Assembly: GCF_965227725.1 (NCBI RefSeq)
Contig: NZ_CBDDGH010000006.1
Span: 682,001-746,000 of the forward strand
Direction: 5' to 3'
DNA from: Shimia sp965227725
GTDB lineage: Bacteria > Pseudomonadota > Alphaproteobacteria > Rhodobacterales > Rhodobacteraceae
DNA: 64,000 nt
The notes below the pieces were generated by a model that was given only the letters and a program-made list of their open reading frames with translations, searched no databases and was not told the DNA's origin. Below, one piece after another: positions 1 through 8,460 of this stretch. Each line of letters opens with the position of its first letter. Position 1 is the first letter of the stretch. Made by a program: the position numbers and the translations under genes.

Positions 1-66
1 GCCCGTGGATCGGTGGACGGAGCATCTGGTTCGGCACCAGCATGACGTTCTAAGACAGCACAAACG

Positions 67-98
67 GGTCATGCCCAAAACCCGCTTTGGGCATGACC
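67..98. terminator. 13-bp perfect hairpin upstream of the peptidase gene
   Basis: Bases 67-79 pair perfectly with 86-98 around a 6-base loop. No T-run follows on either strand, so it may be the end of an upstream transcript, an RNA-stabilising hairpin, or a 5' leader structure of the peptidase gene whose start lies 30 bases downstream. The remaining bases 1-66 hold nothing I recognise. Confidence 0.5.
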
Positions 99-127
99 AA
101 CCGCCTTCAGTTGTAAGGTCACATGAT

Positions 128-1996
128 ATGACATTCAAATTTCCAAGAACCGCCCCGACCCTAGTCTCTCTTGCTGCGCTGCTGAGCACACCGGGGATGG
201 CCTCTGAGGCCAAGCTGATCACCAAAATTGACCTGAATACCACAACAGGCGCGGTGAAAATCCAGACCACTGGCCCAGCGCTTGAGCAGGCAGGTCAAAC
301 GCCCACTGCCAGTTGGCTAGCGCAGGAGCAGGACAGCTATGCCGGCACCTTGCCCAACGTCAAAGAACAGCGTGGTGTGAATGGATGGGCAGAGACAGGG
401 AGCTATCTGACGGGGGGCGCATGGCTGCCCGTTGCGGACTCCGAAGAGTTTGCCCATGAAATCACCGTGACGGTGCCCGCAGATCAGACTGTCGCCGGGA
501 CCGGACGTATTCTGTCAAACCAAGTGACGGGCGACACGCGCTCTGTCACATTTGCATTTGAGGGGCCAAGCAAGCTTTTGGGTCTGTTTGCCGGGCCTTA
601 CACCGTGACCGAGCAGGCGCATGGCGATCTGACACTGCGCACCTATATGGATGCGCCAAATAGGGAGCTTTCCACCCGCTACCTTGAGGCCTCCGCTGGC
701 TACATCGACCGCTATCAGGCGCTGATCGGCCCCTACCCTTATGAGGGGTTTTCGGTTGTTGCCGCGCCTATTCCGGTGGGCGCTGCCTTTCCCGGTCTGA
801 CCTATGTGGGCAGTGCGGTGCTGTCTCATTCTTACATGACGGGGCGCTCGCTTGCGCATGAGATTCTGCACAATTGGTGGGGCAACGCTGTGCGCGTGGA
901 CTATGAGGCAGGCAATTGGGCGGAGGGTCTGACTACCTATCTCGCAGACTACACACTTGCCGAAGATCAGGGCGCGGATGCGGCGCGGCAAATGCGGGTG
1001 GACTGGATCACCGCATTGGATTTGTTGGAAGACGATGAGATGCAGCCGCTCACGAGTTTCCGCTATGCGGCCCATGACGGCAATCAAAGTCAGGGCTACG
1101 GCAAAGCGGCCTATGTGTTCCATATGCTGCGCTCAGAGATCGGAGAGGCTGCGTTCACCGCCGGGCTGCAGGAATTCTACCGGATCAACGCCGGGCAAAA
1201 GGCCAGTTGGTCCGACCTTCAGGCCGCATTTGAGCGGAGTGCTGACCGTGACCTCTCAGCCTTCTTTGCGCAATGGCTGACAAGAGCCGGGTTGCCGCAT
1301 GTGACGCTGGCTTCGGCCACAGCCTTGGTAAGCGAAACACACGGCGTGGTGCTCAACATCACACAAACCGAACCAACCTATGATCTGACACTCCCCGTCA
1401 CAGTCACAACGGAAGCCGGGGTAGAGCGGCATGTGATAGAGCTGAGCGCGCGCTCGGACAGCATCACTCTGCCGCTCAAGGCGGCCGCTCTATCTGTGCA
1501 GCTTGACCCGGATTTTGACGTTGCAAGGCATCCGGTGGACAATGAGCTGAGCCCAACCCTCAGCCGCGCGTTTGAACTGAGCGGTTTTGAGGCAAGGCTT
1601 GCGGATGCAAGCAATCCACAGGCTGAAGAGATGCGGGAGACTTTGGACGAGATGCTTCCCAAGTTTGATCTTGATTGGGACCCAGACACGGAGCGGTATG
1701 ATGCCGCCTTGGTATTTGGGTCGACTGAGGAATTGGCAGATCTTTATCTGAAGGAAACCGGACAGGTCTTCCCCTATGCACAGGACGGCGAGGCGCGGGC
1801 CTGGGTGGATTATGACAAATCCGGTGTTCTCACGCTTTATATGTCGGCGGACAGCATTGAGGACCTTGGCTTCAAAATGCGGTTCCTCGGCTATTATGAG
1901 AGCAAAAGCTATGTCTCGTTCAAAGATGGGCGCGGACACAGCTTTGGTGTGGTGCGGTCTCAGAATGCAGGCACGCCAGTGGCGTCTGCACAATAG
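128..1996 (+). CDS. Exported M1-family (gluzincin) aminopeptidase-like metallopeptidase
   Basis: This predicted zinc metallopeptidase of about 622 residues probably trims peptides in the periplasm. The start at 128 is chosen over the frame-open codon at 5 because it gives a clean signal peptide (hydrophobic residues about 9-22, cleavage near GMA-S) and has an AAGG upstream. The zinc site is HEILHNWWGN, with H244, E245 and H248; the third ligand is E266 in NWAEGLTTY. The spacing from H248 to E266 leaves 17 residues, one fewer than the textbook 18 of M1 enzymes. The C-terminal part after about residue 400 is beta-rich and carries no motif I know. It is convergent with the iron-transport operon and shares a hairpin terminator with it. 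Family is confident; substrate is unknown. Confidence 0.85.
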   Translation: MTFKFPRTAPTLVSLAALLSTPGMASEAKLITKIDLNTTTGAVKIQTTGPALEQAGQTPTASWLAQEQDSYAGTLPNVKEQRGVNGWAETGSYLTGGAWLPVADSEEFAHEITVTVPADQTVAGTGRILSNQVTGDTRSVTFAFEGPSKLLGLFAGPYTVTEQAHGDLTLRTYMDAPNRELSTRYLEASAGYIDRYQALIGPYPYEGFSVVAAPIPVGAAFPGLTYVGSAVLSHSYMTGRSLAHEILHNWWGNAVRVDYEAGNWAEGLTTYLADYTLAEDQGADAARQMRVDWITALDLLEDDEMQPLTSFRYAAHDGNQSQGYGKAAYVFHMLRSEIGEAAFTAGLQEFYRINAGQKASWSDLQAAFERSADRDLSAFFAQWLTRAGLPHVTLASATALVSETHGVVLNITQTEPTYDLTLPVTVTTEAGVERHVIELSARSDSITLPLKAAALSVQLDPDFDVARHPVDNELSPTLSRAFELSGFEARLADASNPQAEEMRETLDEMLPKFDLDWDPDTERYDAALVFGSTEELADLYLKETGQVFPYAQDGEARAWVDYDKSGVLTLYMSADSIEDLGFKMRFLGYYESKSYVSFKDGRGHSFGVVRSQNAGTPVASAQ

Positions 1997-2050
1997 TCAG
2001 AAGCGCGGGGCGATAGACCTGCTCCGCGCGAGAGACAGGAAGAGCCTGAC

Positions 2051-2080
2051 AAGGGGGCGCGGATCAGATCTGCGCCCCTT
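2051..2080. terminator. Shared bidirectional hairpin between convergent genes
   Basis: GGGGCGC at 2054-2060 pairs with GCGCCCC at 2072-2078, with flanking AA and TT adding pairs. It sits between the convergent stops at 1996 and 2096, and TTATCGTTTG follows on the plus strand. Confidence 0.6.
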
Positions 2081-2095
2081 ATCGTTTGATTGCGA

Positions 2096-2869
2096 TTATG
2101 CAGACAGCCTTGCGTCCACATAGAGTACGCCGCGTTTGGTGCGCTCCAGATCGGTTTGCACCCGGTAGGTGGCGCCGATCTCGGAAAGTGCAAGAATGTC
2201 TTCTGGCGTCCCATCTGCAAGGATGGCGCCTTGGCGCAGGAGCACCAAACGGTCACAGAATTTGGCTGCGAGATTGAGGTCGTGCAAAGCGGCAATCACG
2301 ATGGGGTGCTTGCGCTCCATTTCGCTGCGGATGGAGGTCATGATCGACAATTGATGATGCAAATCCAGCGCGCTGGTTGGTTCATCCAGCAAGATAACAT
2401 CCGGTGCGCGCACGATGGTTTGGGCAACAGCCACCATCTGCGCCTGACCGCCACTCAGATCCGCTATTCCACGATCTGCAAGATGAGACAGGCCAAGCGC
2501 GTTGAGCGTGTCGGCCACACGGTCCAGATTGTCATTGCGCACGCGCCAGCCCGTGGTTTGTTTGAGCGCCAGCAAAACGCCCTCAAACACCGTAAGCAAA
2601 GCGTTGCAGCCAAAGGCCTGCGGCATATAGGCGATGCGGCGCACCCGTTCCTTGCGGGATAGATGGGTGATGTCCTGTCCCTGCAACATCACCTGTCCTG
2701 AAGACGGCGCAAGCAGGCCCGCAAGAACTTTGAACAGCGTAGATTTGCCCGCGGCATTCGGGCCGATCAGCCCGACAAAACTGCCGGGGGCGATGTCCGG
2801 CAGGCAGACATCGCGCAGGATTTGCACCTTACCATATCCGGCATTCACATCTGTGACGCGCAGCGTCAT
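2096..2869 (-). CDS. Iron(III)-siderophore/cobalamin-type ABC transporter ATP-binding protein (FecE/BtuD-like)
   Basis: This 257-residue cytoplasmic ATPase powers uptake of an iron chelate through the adjacent permease. Walker A is GPNAAGKST (residues 36-44), the signature LSGGQ is at 138-142, and a Walker B LLDEPTSALD follows. The start at 2869 is set by an ATGA overlap with the permease stop (2866-2868); the open frame continues far upstream inside the permease gene and is not used. Length is normal for the family. The substrate cannot be told from the ATPase alone. Confidence 0.9.
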   Translation of the reverse strand: MTLRVTDVNAGYGKVQILRDVCLPDIAPGSFVGLIGPNAAGKSTLFKVLAGLLAPSSGQVMLQGQDITHLSRKERVRRIAYMPQAFGCNALLTVFEGVLLALKQTTGWRVRNDNLDRVADTLNALGLSHLADRGIADLSGGQAQMVAVAQTIVRAPDVILLDEPTSALDLHHQLSIMTSIRSEMERKHPIVIAALHDLNLAAKFCDRLVLLRQGAILADGTPEDILALSEIGATYRVQTDLERTKRGVLYVDARLSA

Positions 2870-3927
2870 GACAATTTCTCCCGTCGTGTGCTGAGGATGA
2901 TGGAGATGAAGACCGGCACCCCGATCAGCGAGGTGATGATGCCAATCGGGTAGATGATGCCCGGGGTGATGGATTTGGAAATGAGCGAGGTGAGCGACAG
3001 CACCAATGCGCCCACCAGAGCGGACAGAGGCACAAAGAAGCGTTGATCCTCCCCGACCAGAAGGCGGGCAATATGCGGCCCGACAAGGCCGACAAAACCA
3101 ACGGTGCCCACGAAAGACACCGCTGTCGCGGCCAGCAGCGACACGCAGATCAGCATCTCCACGCGCAAGCGGGCCACATCGACCCCCATGCTCTCTGCAG
3201 TGGCCTCGCCCATGCGCAGGGCGGTCATGGGCCAGGTCCGCAGCAGGCTGAACGGGATTGCAATGGCCAGAAGCAGCGCGCCGATGCTGATCTTTTCCCA
3301 ACTCGCGCGGCTGAGAGACCCCATCATCCAGAAAACGATCCGCGCGATCTGATCCTCAGAGGCCATATATTGCATCAGCGCCAGAAGCGCCGAGAAGGTG
3401 AAGAAAATAGCGATGCCAAAGAGGATCATGGTTTCAGAGCCGACGCCTTTGAGGCGTGTGGCCAAAAGAATGAACCCACAGGTGGCAAGCGCAAAGACAA
3501 AGGCGTTGGTTGTCACAAGCAGCGGGCCAACCGCCGGGATCACCGAAACCCCGAGCACAATTGCCAAGGAGGCGCCAAAACTGGCCGCCGCAGACACGCC
3601 CAAAGTAAAAGGCTCTGCCAGCGGGTTGTTCAGGATGGTCTGCATCTGCGCGCCGGCCACAGCCAACAAGGCACCGACCAGCACGGCGGTCACCGCCACC
3701 GGCAAGCGGTAGTCCCAGACAATCACCTTCAGCCGAACGCCGTGCGAGAGCGGGTCAAGAAACACCTCGGCCACTGTCGACAGTGGATAATGCCCGGGGC
3801 CGGTCGCCACATCGAGAAAGAAGCTTATGGCCAGAAGCGTCGCGATCACGCCAATCATGCCATATCGCCGGGCGACCTGCGCGCCATAGCTCTGCCGCAT
3901 CTGCTGCGCTGTCAGTTCCGCACTCAT
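2866..3927 (-). CDS. FecCD-family iron-chelate ABC transporter permease
   Basis: This is a polytopic inner-membrane permease of 353 residues with the hydrophobic pattern of BtuC/FecD proteins. It contains the family-typical AEPFTLGVSAAASFGASLAIV stretch (roughly residues 100-120) and GLVGPHIARLLVG towards the C-terminus. The start at 3927 (MSAELTAQQ) follows AAGAGGA with good spacing; a start at 3972 would run into the terminator hairpin. It is the only permease gene here, so it probably forms a homodimer. It lies downstream of the binding-protein gene, separated by a terminator-like hairpin. Confidence 0.9.
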   Translation of the reverse strand: MSAELTAQQMRQSYGAQVARRYGMIGVIATLLAISFFLDVATGPGHYPLSTVAEVFLDPLSHGVRLKVIVWDYRLPVAVTAVLVGALLAVAGAQMQTILNNPLAEPFTLGVSAAASFGASLAIVLGVSVIPAVGPLLVTTNAFVFALATCGFILLATRLKGVGSETMILFGIAIFFTFSALLALMQYMASEDQIARIVFWMMGSLSRASWEKISIGALLLAIAIPFSLLRTWPMTALRMGEATAESMGVDVARLRVEMLICVSLLAATAVSFVGTVGFVGLVGPHIARLLVGEDQRFFVPLSALVGALVLSLTSLISKSITPGIIYPIGIITSLIGVPVFISIILSTRREKLS

Positions 3928-3950
3928 CAAAAATCCTCTTAAGGCAAAAA

Positions 3951-3979
3951 GCCCCGACTGACACAAAGCCAATCGGGGC
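3951..3979 (-). terminator. Intra-operon attenuator or terminator between binding protein and permease genes
   Basis: On the minus strand GCCCCGA and TCGGGGC form a 7-bp stem followed by TTTTT. It lies after the binding-protein stop (3994) and before the permease start (3927). It would let the solute-binding protein be made in excess over the permease and ATPase. Confidence 0.75.
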
Positions 3980-3993
3980 GAAGAGCAGCGTGA

Positions 3994-5148
3994 TCAGCTG
4001 CCGGATTTCAGGGTGCCCCAGAAGACGCCCGAATAGTCAATCGGCAGGAAGCGGTCATGCAGCTCTTGCATGGTGGCCTCTGGATCTACATCGGCAAACA
4101 GCTCCGGGTGCAGCCATTTGGCAAAGGCCTGCATGGCCACAAAGTGGTAAGGGCTGTTGTAGAACTGGTGGTAGACCGAGTGGAAACGGCCGTTTTTCAC
4201 GGCAGACAGCTCTGGCCATCCCTCACGTGCGGCAAGACCTGCCAGACGTTCCTGCACTGTGGCGGCATCGGCCTCGTAGCCAAAGAGCACGGCGATGGTG
4301 TCCGGGTTGGCCTCGGACCAGTTGGCACCGGTACCGATGATCACGTCCGGGTCATCCGCAAAGATGGCCTCAAGGCTGACATTGGTTTTAAAGCCCGGGA
4401 ATTTGAGCGAGCCCCAGTTGCGACCGCCAGACAGGTCCACCAAGCGGCCCAAGTTGGCCGCGCCATAGGTGGAGCAGCATTTGTTTGGATTGTAGCCCGC
4501 AGCATTTTCAATGAACACGATGGGGCGCTCTTCCGCCGGGATCTGCGCCACGCGGGAGTAGATCAGCTTGGTTTGCTGCTGATAAAAATCAGCAAAGGCG
4601 TCTGCTTCATCGCGTTTGTCAAAGATACGGCCCATCAGCTGAATGCTGGGCAGGGCGTTTTCAGTCGGGTTCTGGCGGAAATCCACAAAGACGGTCGCAA
4701 CACCGGCTTCTTCCAGCTTGTCGATGATGCCGCTTTCCTGCGCCTTGAGCAGGTTGCCAAGGTTCATGAACACAACCTCGGTGCCCAGCGCGATCACGGC
4801 CTCAAGATTCCACTCGTCAGAATAGGGGCTGCCAAAGCTCGGCAGATCCGCGATCTCTGGATAGGTTGCCAGATATTTGCGGTAGGCATCGGGATCATAG
4901 TTGACCATGTCGTCTTTCCAGCCGACGACACGGGCAAACGGGTTTTCCTGATCCAGCAAAGCGATGGAATAGATCATGCGACCTTCGCCAATCACCACTT
5001 TGGACGGATTTTTCTCTACTTCGACAACGCGCCCGGCGATGTCGGTCAATTTGATGGTCTCTGCAAATGCGAACGTGGCGGACGCGATGGATAGCGTCAG
5101 AGCTGCGGCGGCGGAGCAAAGACCCCGCGTCAATGATGTGACGGACAT
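3994..5148 (-). CDS. Iron(III)/siderophore ABC transporter periplasmic substrate-binding protein
   Basis: This 384-residue exported protein begins with a signal peptide (MSVTSLTRG, hydrophobic to ATFAFA, cleavage before ETIKL). The FecB/BtuF-type opening TIKLTDIAGRVVEV is followed by a two-lobed TroA-like fold (DPDVIIGTG, NGRFHSVYHQFY). The start at 5148 follows AGGGAGA; the longer frame to 5187 would destroy the signal peptide. It is first in a three-gene operon with FecCD-type permease and ATPase. A cysteine pair (NKCCSTYG) and several aromatic residues in the second lobe are notable, but I cannot infer the ligand. A possible iron operator lies upstream at 5222-5241. Confidence 0.88.
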   Translation of the reverse strand: MSVTSLTRGLCSAAAALTLSIASATFAFAETIKLTDIAGRVVEVEKNPSKVVIGEGRMIYSIALLDQENPFARVVGWKDDMVNYDPDAYRKYLATYPEIADLPSFGSPYSDEWNLEAVIALGTEVVFMNLGNLLKAQESGIIDKLEEAGVATVFVDFRQNPTENALPSIQLMGRIFDKRDEADAFADFYQQQTKLIYSRVAQIPAEERPIVFIENAAGYNPNKCCSTYGAANLGRLVDLSGGRNWGSLKFPGFKTNVSLEAIFADDPDVIIGTGANWSEANPDTIAVLFGYEADAATVQERLAGLAAREGWPELSAVKNGRFHSVYHQFYNSPYHFVAMQAFAKWLHPELFADVDPEATMQELHDRFLPIDYSGVFWGTLKSGS

Positions 5149-5221
5149 GGGTCTCTCCCTGAAAATGTTTCCCATGGCAGCGGCCATGGGCTGCGCACTG
5201 ATAGGTTTATCTTAGTATTTT

Positions 5222-5241
5222 TGTCAAGTTATCAAATTGAC
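5222..5241 (-). promoter_or_regulatory. Possible operator over the -35 box of the iron-uptake operon
   Basis: GTCAA (5223-5227) and TTGAC (5237-5241) form an inverted repeat with a 9-base spacer. On the minus strand it contains a TTGACA -35 hexamer about 75 bases before the binding-protein start, with CTATCA roughly 17 bases further on. The layout suits an iron repressor (RirA, Fur or Irr type), but the match to a published box is not demonstrated. Confidence 0.35.
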
Positions 5242-5801
5242 GTTTGAGAGGCCGCGAAGCGATTCTTTGAGACCACACCTCACCCCTGCATCCTATGCGG
5301 ATTCGCTGGGTTGCAGGCGCGTTCTAGATACGTCAAACAGCGCAGAGCGCACCTGACTCGCGGCGTCTTTTATCAAAAATCCTTTGAAAATATTTCGGGA
5401 AAGCCACCGCTATTTTGCGCAATCAGAATCCCTAGACTGCCGACAATCTGAAAACCCGGATAGGACCGGAGGAGGCCTCTAGGGCACATGGCGCATCAGG
5501 ACGAAATACGCTGCCAAAGTGGTGCAGATGCGCTTCCTGTGACAGGAGTCGACGCCTATGTCTGCCTGACCGGTTCTCAAACCAAACGCGCCCGGTTCAA
5601 ATCCGGATGCGCTGAATTCTGCGATGGGCGATCCATCGCACCCTTGATCTGCCCCATCGGGGCAGGCGGTAGCCGCGACAAGCGGCCTGCAGTGATTGGC
5701 GCGACTTTTGCAGGCGACGTCATTACTGCTCTGACCTCTGAAACTGCCGCAACTCCCCAAGTTTGGGGCTCTGTTCCGCATATCGCGGCGCAGTGAGAAA
5801 C

Positions 5802-5851
5802 GCCGGGTAAGCGGTTTGAGGAGAAACCGCCCTCCGGCTTACAGATGGAGG
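5802..5851 (+). ncRNA. Candidate cis-regulatory RNA (possible purine or xanthine riboswitch) before the NCS2 permease
   Basis: Just before the permease start, GCGGTTT and AAACCGC form an inner hairpin. It is enclosed by GCCGG/CCGGC or, alternatively, by GTAAGC/GCTTAC. These two mutually exclusive outer stems sit directly before the GGAGG ribosome-binding site at 5847-5851. The geometry suggests translational control. Xanthine-sensing leader RNAs (NMT1 motif) are known before proteobacterial purine transporters, but I cannot confirm the consensus by eye. Confidence 0.3.
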
Positions 5852-5856
5852 TCCCA

Positions 5857-7437
5857 ATGAGGGATGGTAGTTATACCTACAAGCTGTTTCACCGCAGCGA
5901 TTTCAGCGCGTTTTGGGCGCTGTTTACCGACAACCTGATCAATCTGATGGTCTTGGCAGGGATCTGTCAGTTCGTGTTCAACATGCCCGCAGACATCGTT
6001 TACGGCCGGATCGTGCCGGGCGCTGCTGTGGCCATTCTCGCCGGTATTGCGGTCTATGTCGGCCTCGCCAAACGCGCCGCCGCCCAGCATGGGCGTGATG
6101 TGACCGCGATGCCCTACGGCATTTCGACACCGGTGATGTTTGTCTACCTGTTTGGTGTGATCGGCCCGATCTACTGGTCCACCAATGACCCGATGCTGGC
6201 CTGGCAGGTCGGGATTGGTGCAGGCTTTATGGGGGGCATCGTCGCCGCTCTGGGGGCGGTGATTGGCCCCTGGCTCAAACGGGTCACACCGCGCGCAGGG
6301 ATGCTCGGCACCTTGTGCGGCATCGCGCTGGTGTTCATTGGCACCGTGCCGCTCGCCACCGTGTTTGAGAACCCGTTCATCGGCTTTGCCTCCATGATCA
6401 TCATTCTCTGGGGCCTCGTTGGTCGTTTCCGCCTGCCGTACAATATTCCAGCAGGTCTGTTGGCCTTGATCGTGGGCACAATCGTGGCGCTGAGCATTGG
6501 TGAGGCCAAGTTGAGTGCGGACGGCGTTGGCTTCTATGCGCCCCTGCCCTATTTCGGCGATCTAATTGCCGGCATTCAGCATCTGTTTGCCAATCCGGAG
6601 CTGTTTCTGGTGCTGATACCGGTCCAGATCTACAACTTCATTGAGACGATGAACAACGTGGAGAGCGCGGAAGCGGCAGGGGATCATTATCCTGTGGCAA
6701 CCTGCCAGATCACCGACGGTCTGGGCACCATGGTGGGCGCGGTGTTTGGCTCGCCCTTCCCAACCACGGCCTATATCGGACATCCGGCTTACAAGCGCAT
6801 GGGCGCGCGTGCGGGTTATATCATCGGGGTTGGCGTGGTCATTCCACTCGCTGCCTTTCTGGGGCTGCTGGCCTTCCTCAACAACCTGATCCCAGTGGCC
6901 GCCGCCGCGCCGGTTCTGGTGTTTGTGGCGCTGAGCCTGATCACCAACACCGCACATTCGGTCAAAACCGAGCATATGGCCGCTGTGACCATCGCGATGA
7001 TGCCGCATGTCTCAGCCTTTCTTATGGTCAAATGGGGCTCCCTCATGGGCGCTTTGGGCGCGGTCGGGGTTGCCGGGCTGCCTCAGCTTGGTGACGAGGC
7101 GCTGACTGCGGCTCTGCTTCAGCAAGGGGCGCATTTTGAAGGCCATCTCGCCCTGTCCCAGGGGGCCATTCTGACAGGCCTCATTTGGGGCGCGATTGTC
7201 GCAAGTGTGATTGATGGCCGCTTCCGCAATGCCGGGGGGTTTGCCCTGGCTGCATCAGCCATGTCAGCGGTTGGCATCATCCATGGCGCGAGCCTGCATT
7301 GGCCCGAGCTGTCAGGTGTGACCGCCGGTTACCTGATCTCCGCCGCCTTCCTCTATATCTATCCTCTCTTTCACCGTGAGGACGACATGGTGAACCAGAA
7401 CGCGGTGGTGGAAGAGGCACCGGCACCGGCGGAATAA
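5857..7437 (+). CDS. NCS2-family purine (xanthine/uracil-type) permease
   Basis: This is a nucleobase transporter of 526 residues in the inner membrane, with about 12-14 hydrophobic segments. It shows NCS2/AzgA-like features: the N-terminal TDNLINLMVLAG and the central FIETMNNVESAEAAGDHYP, where the acidic helix-8 motif of the family lies. The start at 5857 has GGAGG five bases upstream; the frame could open at 5845, but that codon lies at the ribosome-binding site. It is followed by bhcR on the opposite strand. With puuD 6 kb downstream, the likely cargo is xanthine, hypoxanthine or urate, but uracil-type substrates cannot be excluded. Its leader is highly structured and probably regulatory. 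Confidence 0.85.
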   Translation: MRDGSYTYKLFHRSDFSAFWALFTDNLINLMVLAGICQFVFNMPADIVYGRIVPGAAVAILAGIAVYVGLAKRAAAQHGRDVTAMPYGISTPVMFVYLFGVIGPIYWSTNDPMLAWQVGIGAGFMGGIVAALGAVIGPWLKRVTPRAGMLGTLCGIALVFIGTVPLATVFENPFIGFASMIIILWGLVGRFRLPYNIPAGLLALIVGTIVALSIGEAKLSADGVGFYAPLPYFGDLIAGIQHLFANPELFLVLIPVQIYNFIETMNNVESAEAAGDHYPVATCQITDGLGTMVGAVFGSPFPTTAYIGHPAYKRMGARAGYIIGVGVVIPLAAFLGLLAFLNNLIPVAAAAPVLVFVALSLITNTAHSVKTEHMAAVTIAMMPHVSAFLMVKWGSLMGALGAVGVAGLPQLGDEALTAALLQQGAHFEGHLALSQGAILTGLIWGAIVASVIDGRFRNAGGFALAASAMSAVGIIHGASLHWPELSGVTAGYLISAAFLYIYPLFHREDDMVNQNAVVEEAPAPAE

Positions 7438-7458
7438 ACCCCCGCCAAGACAGCAAAC

Positions 7459-7519
7459 GTGCAGGCTGCCCAAAGACCTTCTGTGGGTGGCCTGCACACT
7501 AAGCCCGGATAAGCCGGGC
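7459..7519. terminator. Tandem hairpins between convergent permease and bhcR
   Basis: GTGCAGGC (7459-7466) pairs with GCCTGCAC (7490-7497), and GCCCGG (7503-7508) pairs with CCGGGC (7514-7519) around a short loop. They lie between stops at 7437 and 7535 and likely end both transcripts. Confidence 0.6.
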
Positions 7520-7534
7520 ACAGTGCGCCGTTCT

Positions 7535-8383
7535 TCAGGACATTGTTGACGCCGCTTCTCCCCCGATGGCCACGGTCAGAGCTTGCGCAGCCTCCACCAC
7601 CGGCTGGCTGAAACGGGCGATCTCTTCAGATCCGACCCGGCTCGTGGGCCCGGAGACCGAAATCCCGGCAACCGCTTCATTGTTGAGGTCAAACACCGGC
7701 GCAGCGATGCAGCGCATGCCGATATTTTTCTCCTCATTGTCCACCGAATACCCCCTCTCGCGTATCAGCGCGAGATCGGCGTGCAGAGCAGCCCGGTCTG
7801 TGATGGTAAAATCGGTGAAGGCCTCAAGCGCGTTGGCTGAGAGGACACGCTCCAGCCGGTCAGCATCCATATGGGCGAGGAGTGCCTTGCCAATCCCAGA
7901 GGCGTGCATCTGAGACAGGGTGCCGGGCGGAAAAAACGCCCGAATGCTGGCATGGGTTTCGACCTGACTGAGAAAAAGCACCGCGCCTTCACGTTCCACG
8001 CCGAGATTGGCGGTCTCACCTGTTTCTTCCATAAGACGGCGCATGATTGGCCGGGCGCGGTCGACCAAGCTGGTTCGGCGCAGATACCGCGCGCCGATTA
8101 CAAAGGCGCGGGGGCCGATGTGCCAGACCTGCTCGTAGCGATCAAATTCCACCAGACCGCGGCCCTCAAGCGTGATCAGCACCCGGTAAACCGTAGCCGG
8201 AGATTGCCCCATCTCATCGGCGAGCTGAGACAAGGGCTTGCCCTGCGCCTCGCTGAGATATTCGAAGACCTCCATGGCGCGATCCAGAGATTTGATCGTG
8301 TTTTGCGCGGTCTTGTCATCCCACCCGCGCGGCCGTCCCCGGGACTTTCGAGCGTTCGAAACCTGATTATCTTGAAAATCCAT
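7535..8383 (-). CDS. bhcR: IclR-family regulator of the beta-hydroxyaspartate cycle (BhcR)
   Basis: This is a DNA-binding regulator of 282 residues. A winged helix-turn-helix occupies about residues 28-90 (PLSQLADEMGQSPATVYRVL), followed by the IclR effector domain (GIGKALLAH, GYSVDNEEKNIGMRCIAAPVF). It is divergent from bhcABCD, with 169 bases between the starts. In Paracoccus denitrificans the gene in this position encodes BhcR, which binds the shared promoter and responds to glyoxylate; the same role is inferred here. A candidate operator is at 8426-8460. The N-terminal tail is basic and rich in Arg/Gly/Pro (SRGRPRGWDDKT). Confidence 0.9.
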   Translation of the reverse strand: MDFQDNQVSNARKSRGRPRGWDDKTAQNTIKSLDRAMEVFEYLSEAQGKPLSQLADEMGQSPATVYRVLITLEGRGLVEFDRYEQVWHIGPRAFVIGARYLRRTSLVDRARPIMRRLMEETGETANLGVEREGAVLFLSQVETHASIRAFFPPGTLSQMHASGIGKALLAHMDADRLERVLSANALEAFTDFTITDRAALHADLALIRERGYSVDNEEKNIGMRCIAAPVFDLNNEAVAGISVSGPTSRVGSEEIARFSQPVVEAAQALTVAIGGEAASTMS

Positions 8384-8425
8384 AAATACTCACATTTTCG
8401 AAGTGAAAAACAAATTCATTATATG

Positions 8426-8460
8426 AAAAAATCAAACATCTGACAACAAACAGATTTTTT
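8426..8460. promoter_or_regulatory. Candidate BhcR operator in the bhcR-bhcA intergenic region
   Basis: AAAAAATC (8426-8433) mirrors GATTTTTT (8453-8460), and inside it ATCTG (8438-8442) mirrors CAGAT (8451-8455). This nested inverted repeat lies in an AT-rich island about 95-125 bases before bhcA and is the best palindrome in the intergenic region. Confidence 0.4.

Larger units (their letters stand above)
5149..5856. other. 708-base intergenic region with promoter and structured leader, no confident gene
   Basis: The left end (5200-5245) is AT-rich and holds the divergent promoter of the iron operon. From about 5430 onward several strong inverted repeats occur: CCCTAGA/TCTAGGG (5430-5436/5478-5484), CTGCCCC/GGGGCAG (about 5649-5665), CCCCAA/TTGGGG (about 5756-5769), and nested stems at 5802-5845. 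A 102-codon frame (5488-5796 plus) overlaps a 100-codon frame on the other strand (5479-5781). Neither resembles a protein I know, and the position before a purine permease suits a regulatory leader RNA. Confidence 0.5.

Noticed and set aside
515..1123. Long antisense frames inside genes across the window, for example this one
   Set aside because: They mirror the codon pattern of the real genes, are Arg/His/Pro-rich, and have no domains or ribosome sites.
5492..5615. tRNA-like T-arm (GGTTCAAATCC) near 5593
   Set aside because: The T-loop look-alike has only four stem pairs, and the only matching acceptor-like strand is about 115 bases apart. There is no D-arm or anticodon arm of normal geometry.
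5488..5796. 102-codon frame upstream of the NCS2 permease
   Set aside because: It overlaps an equally long frame on the other strand, has a poor ribosome-site distance and no familiar motif. High GC explains both frames; regulatory RNA is more likely.
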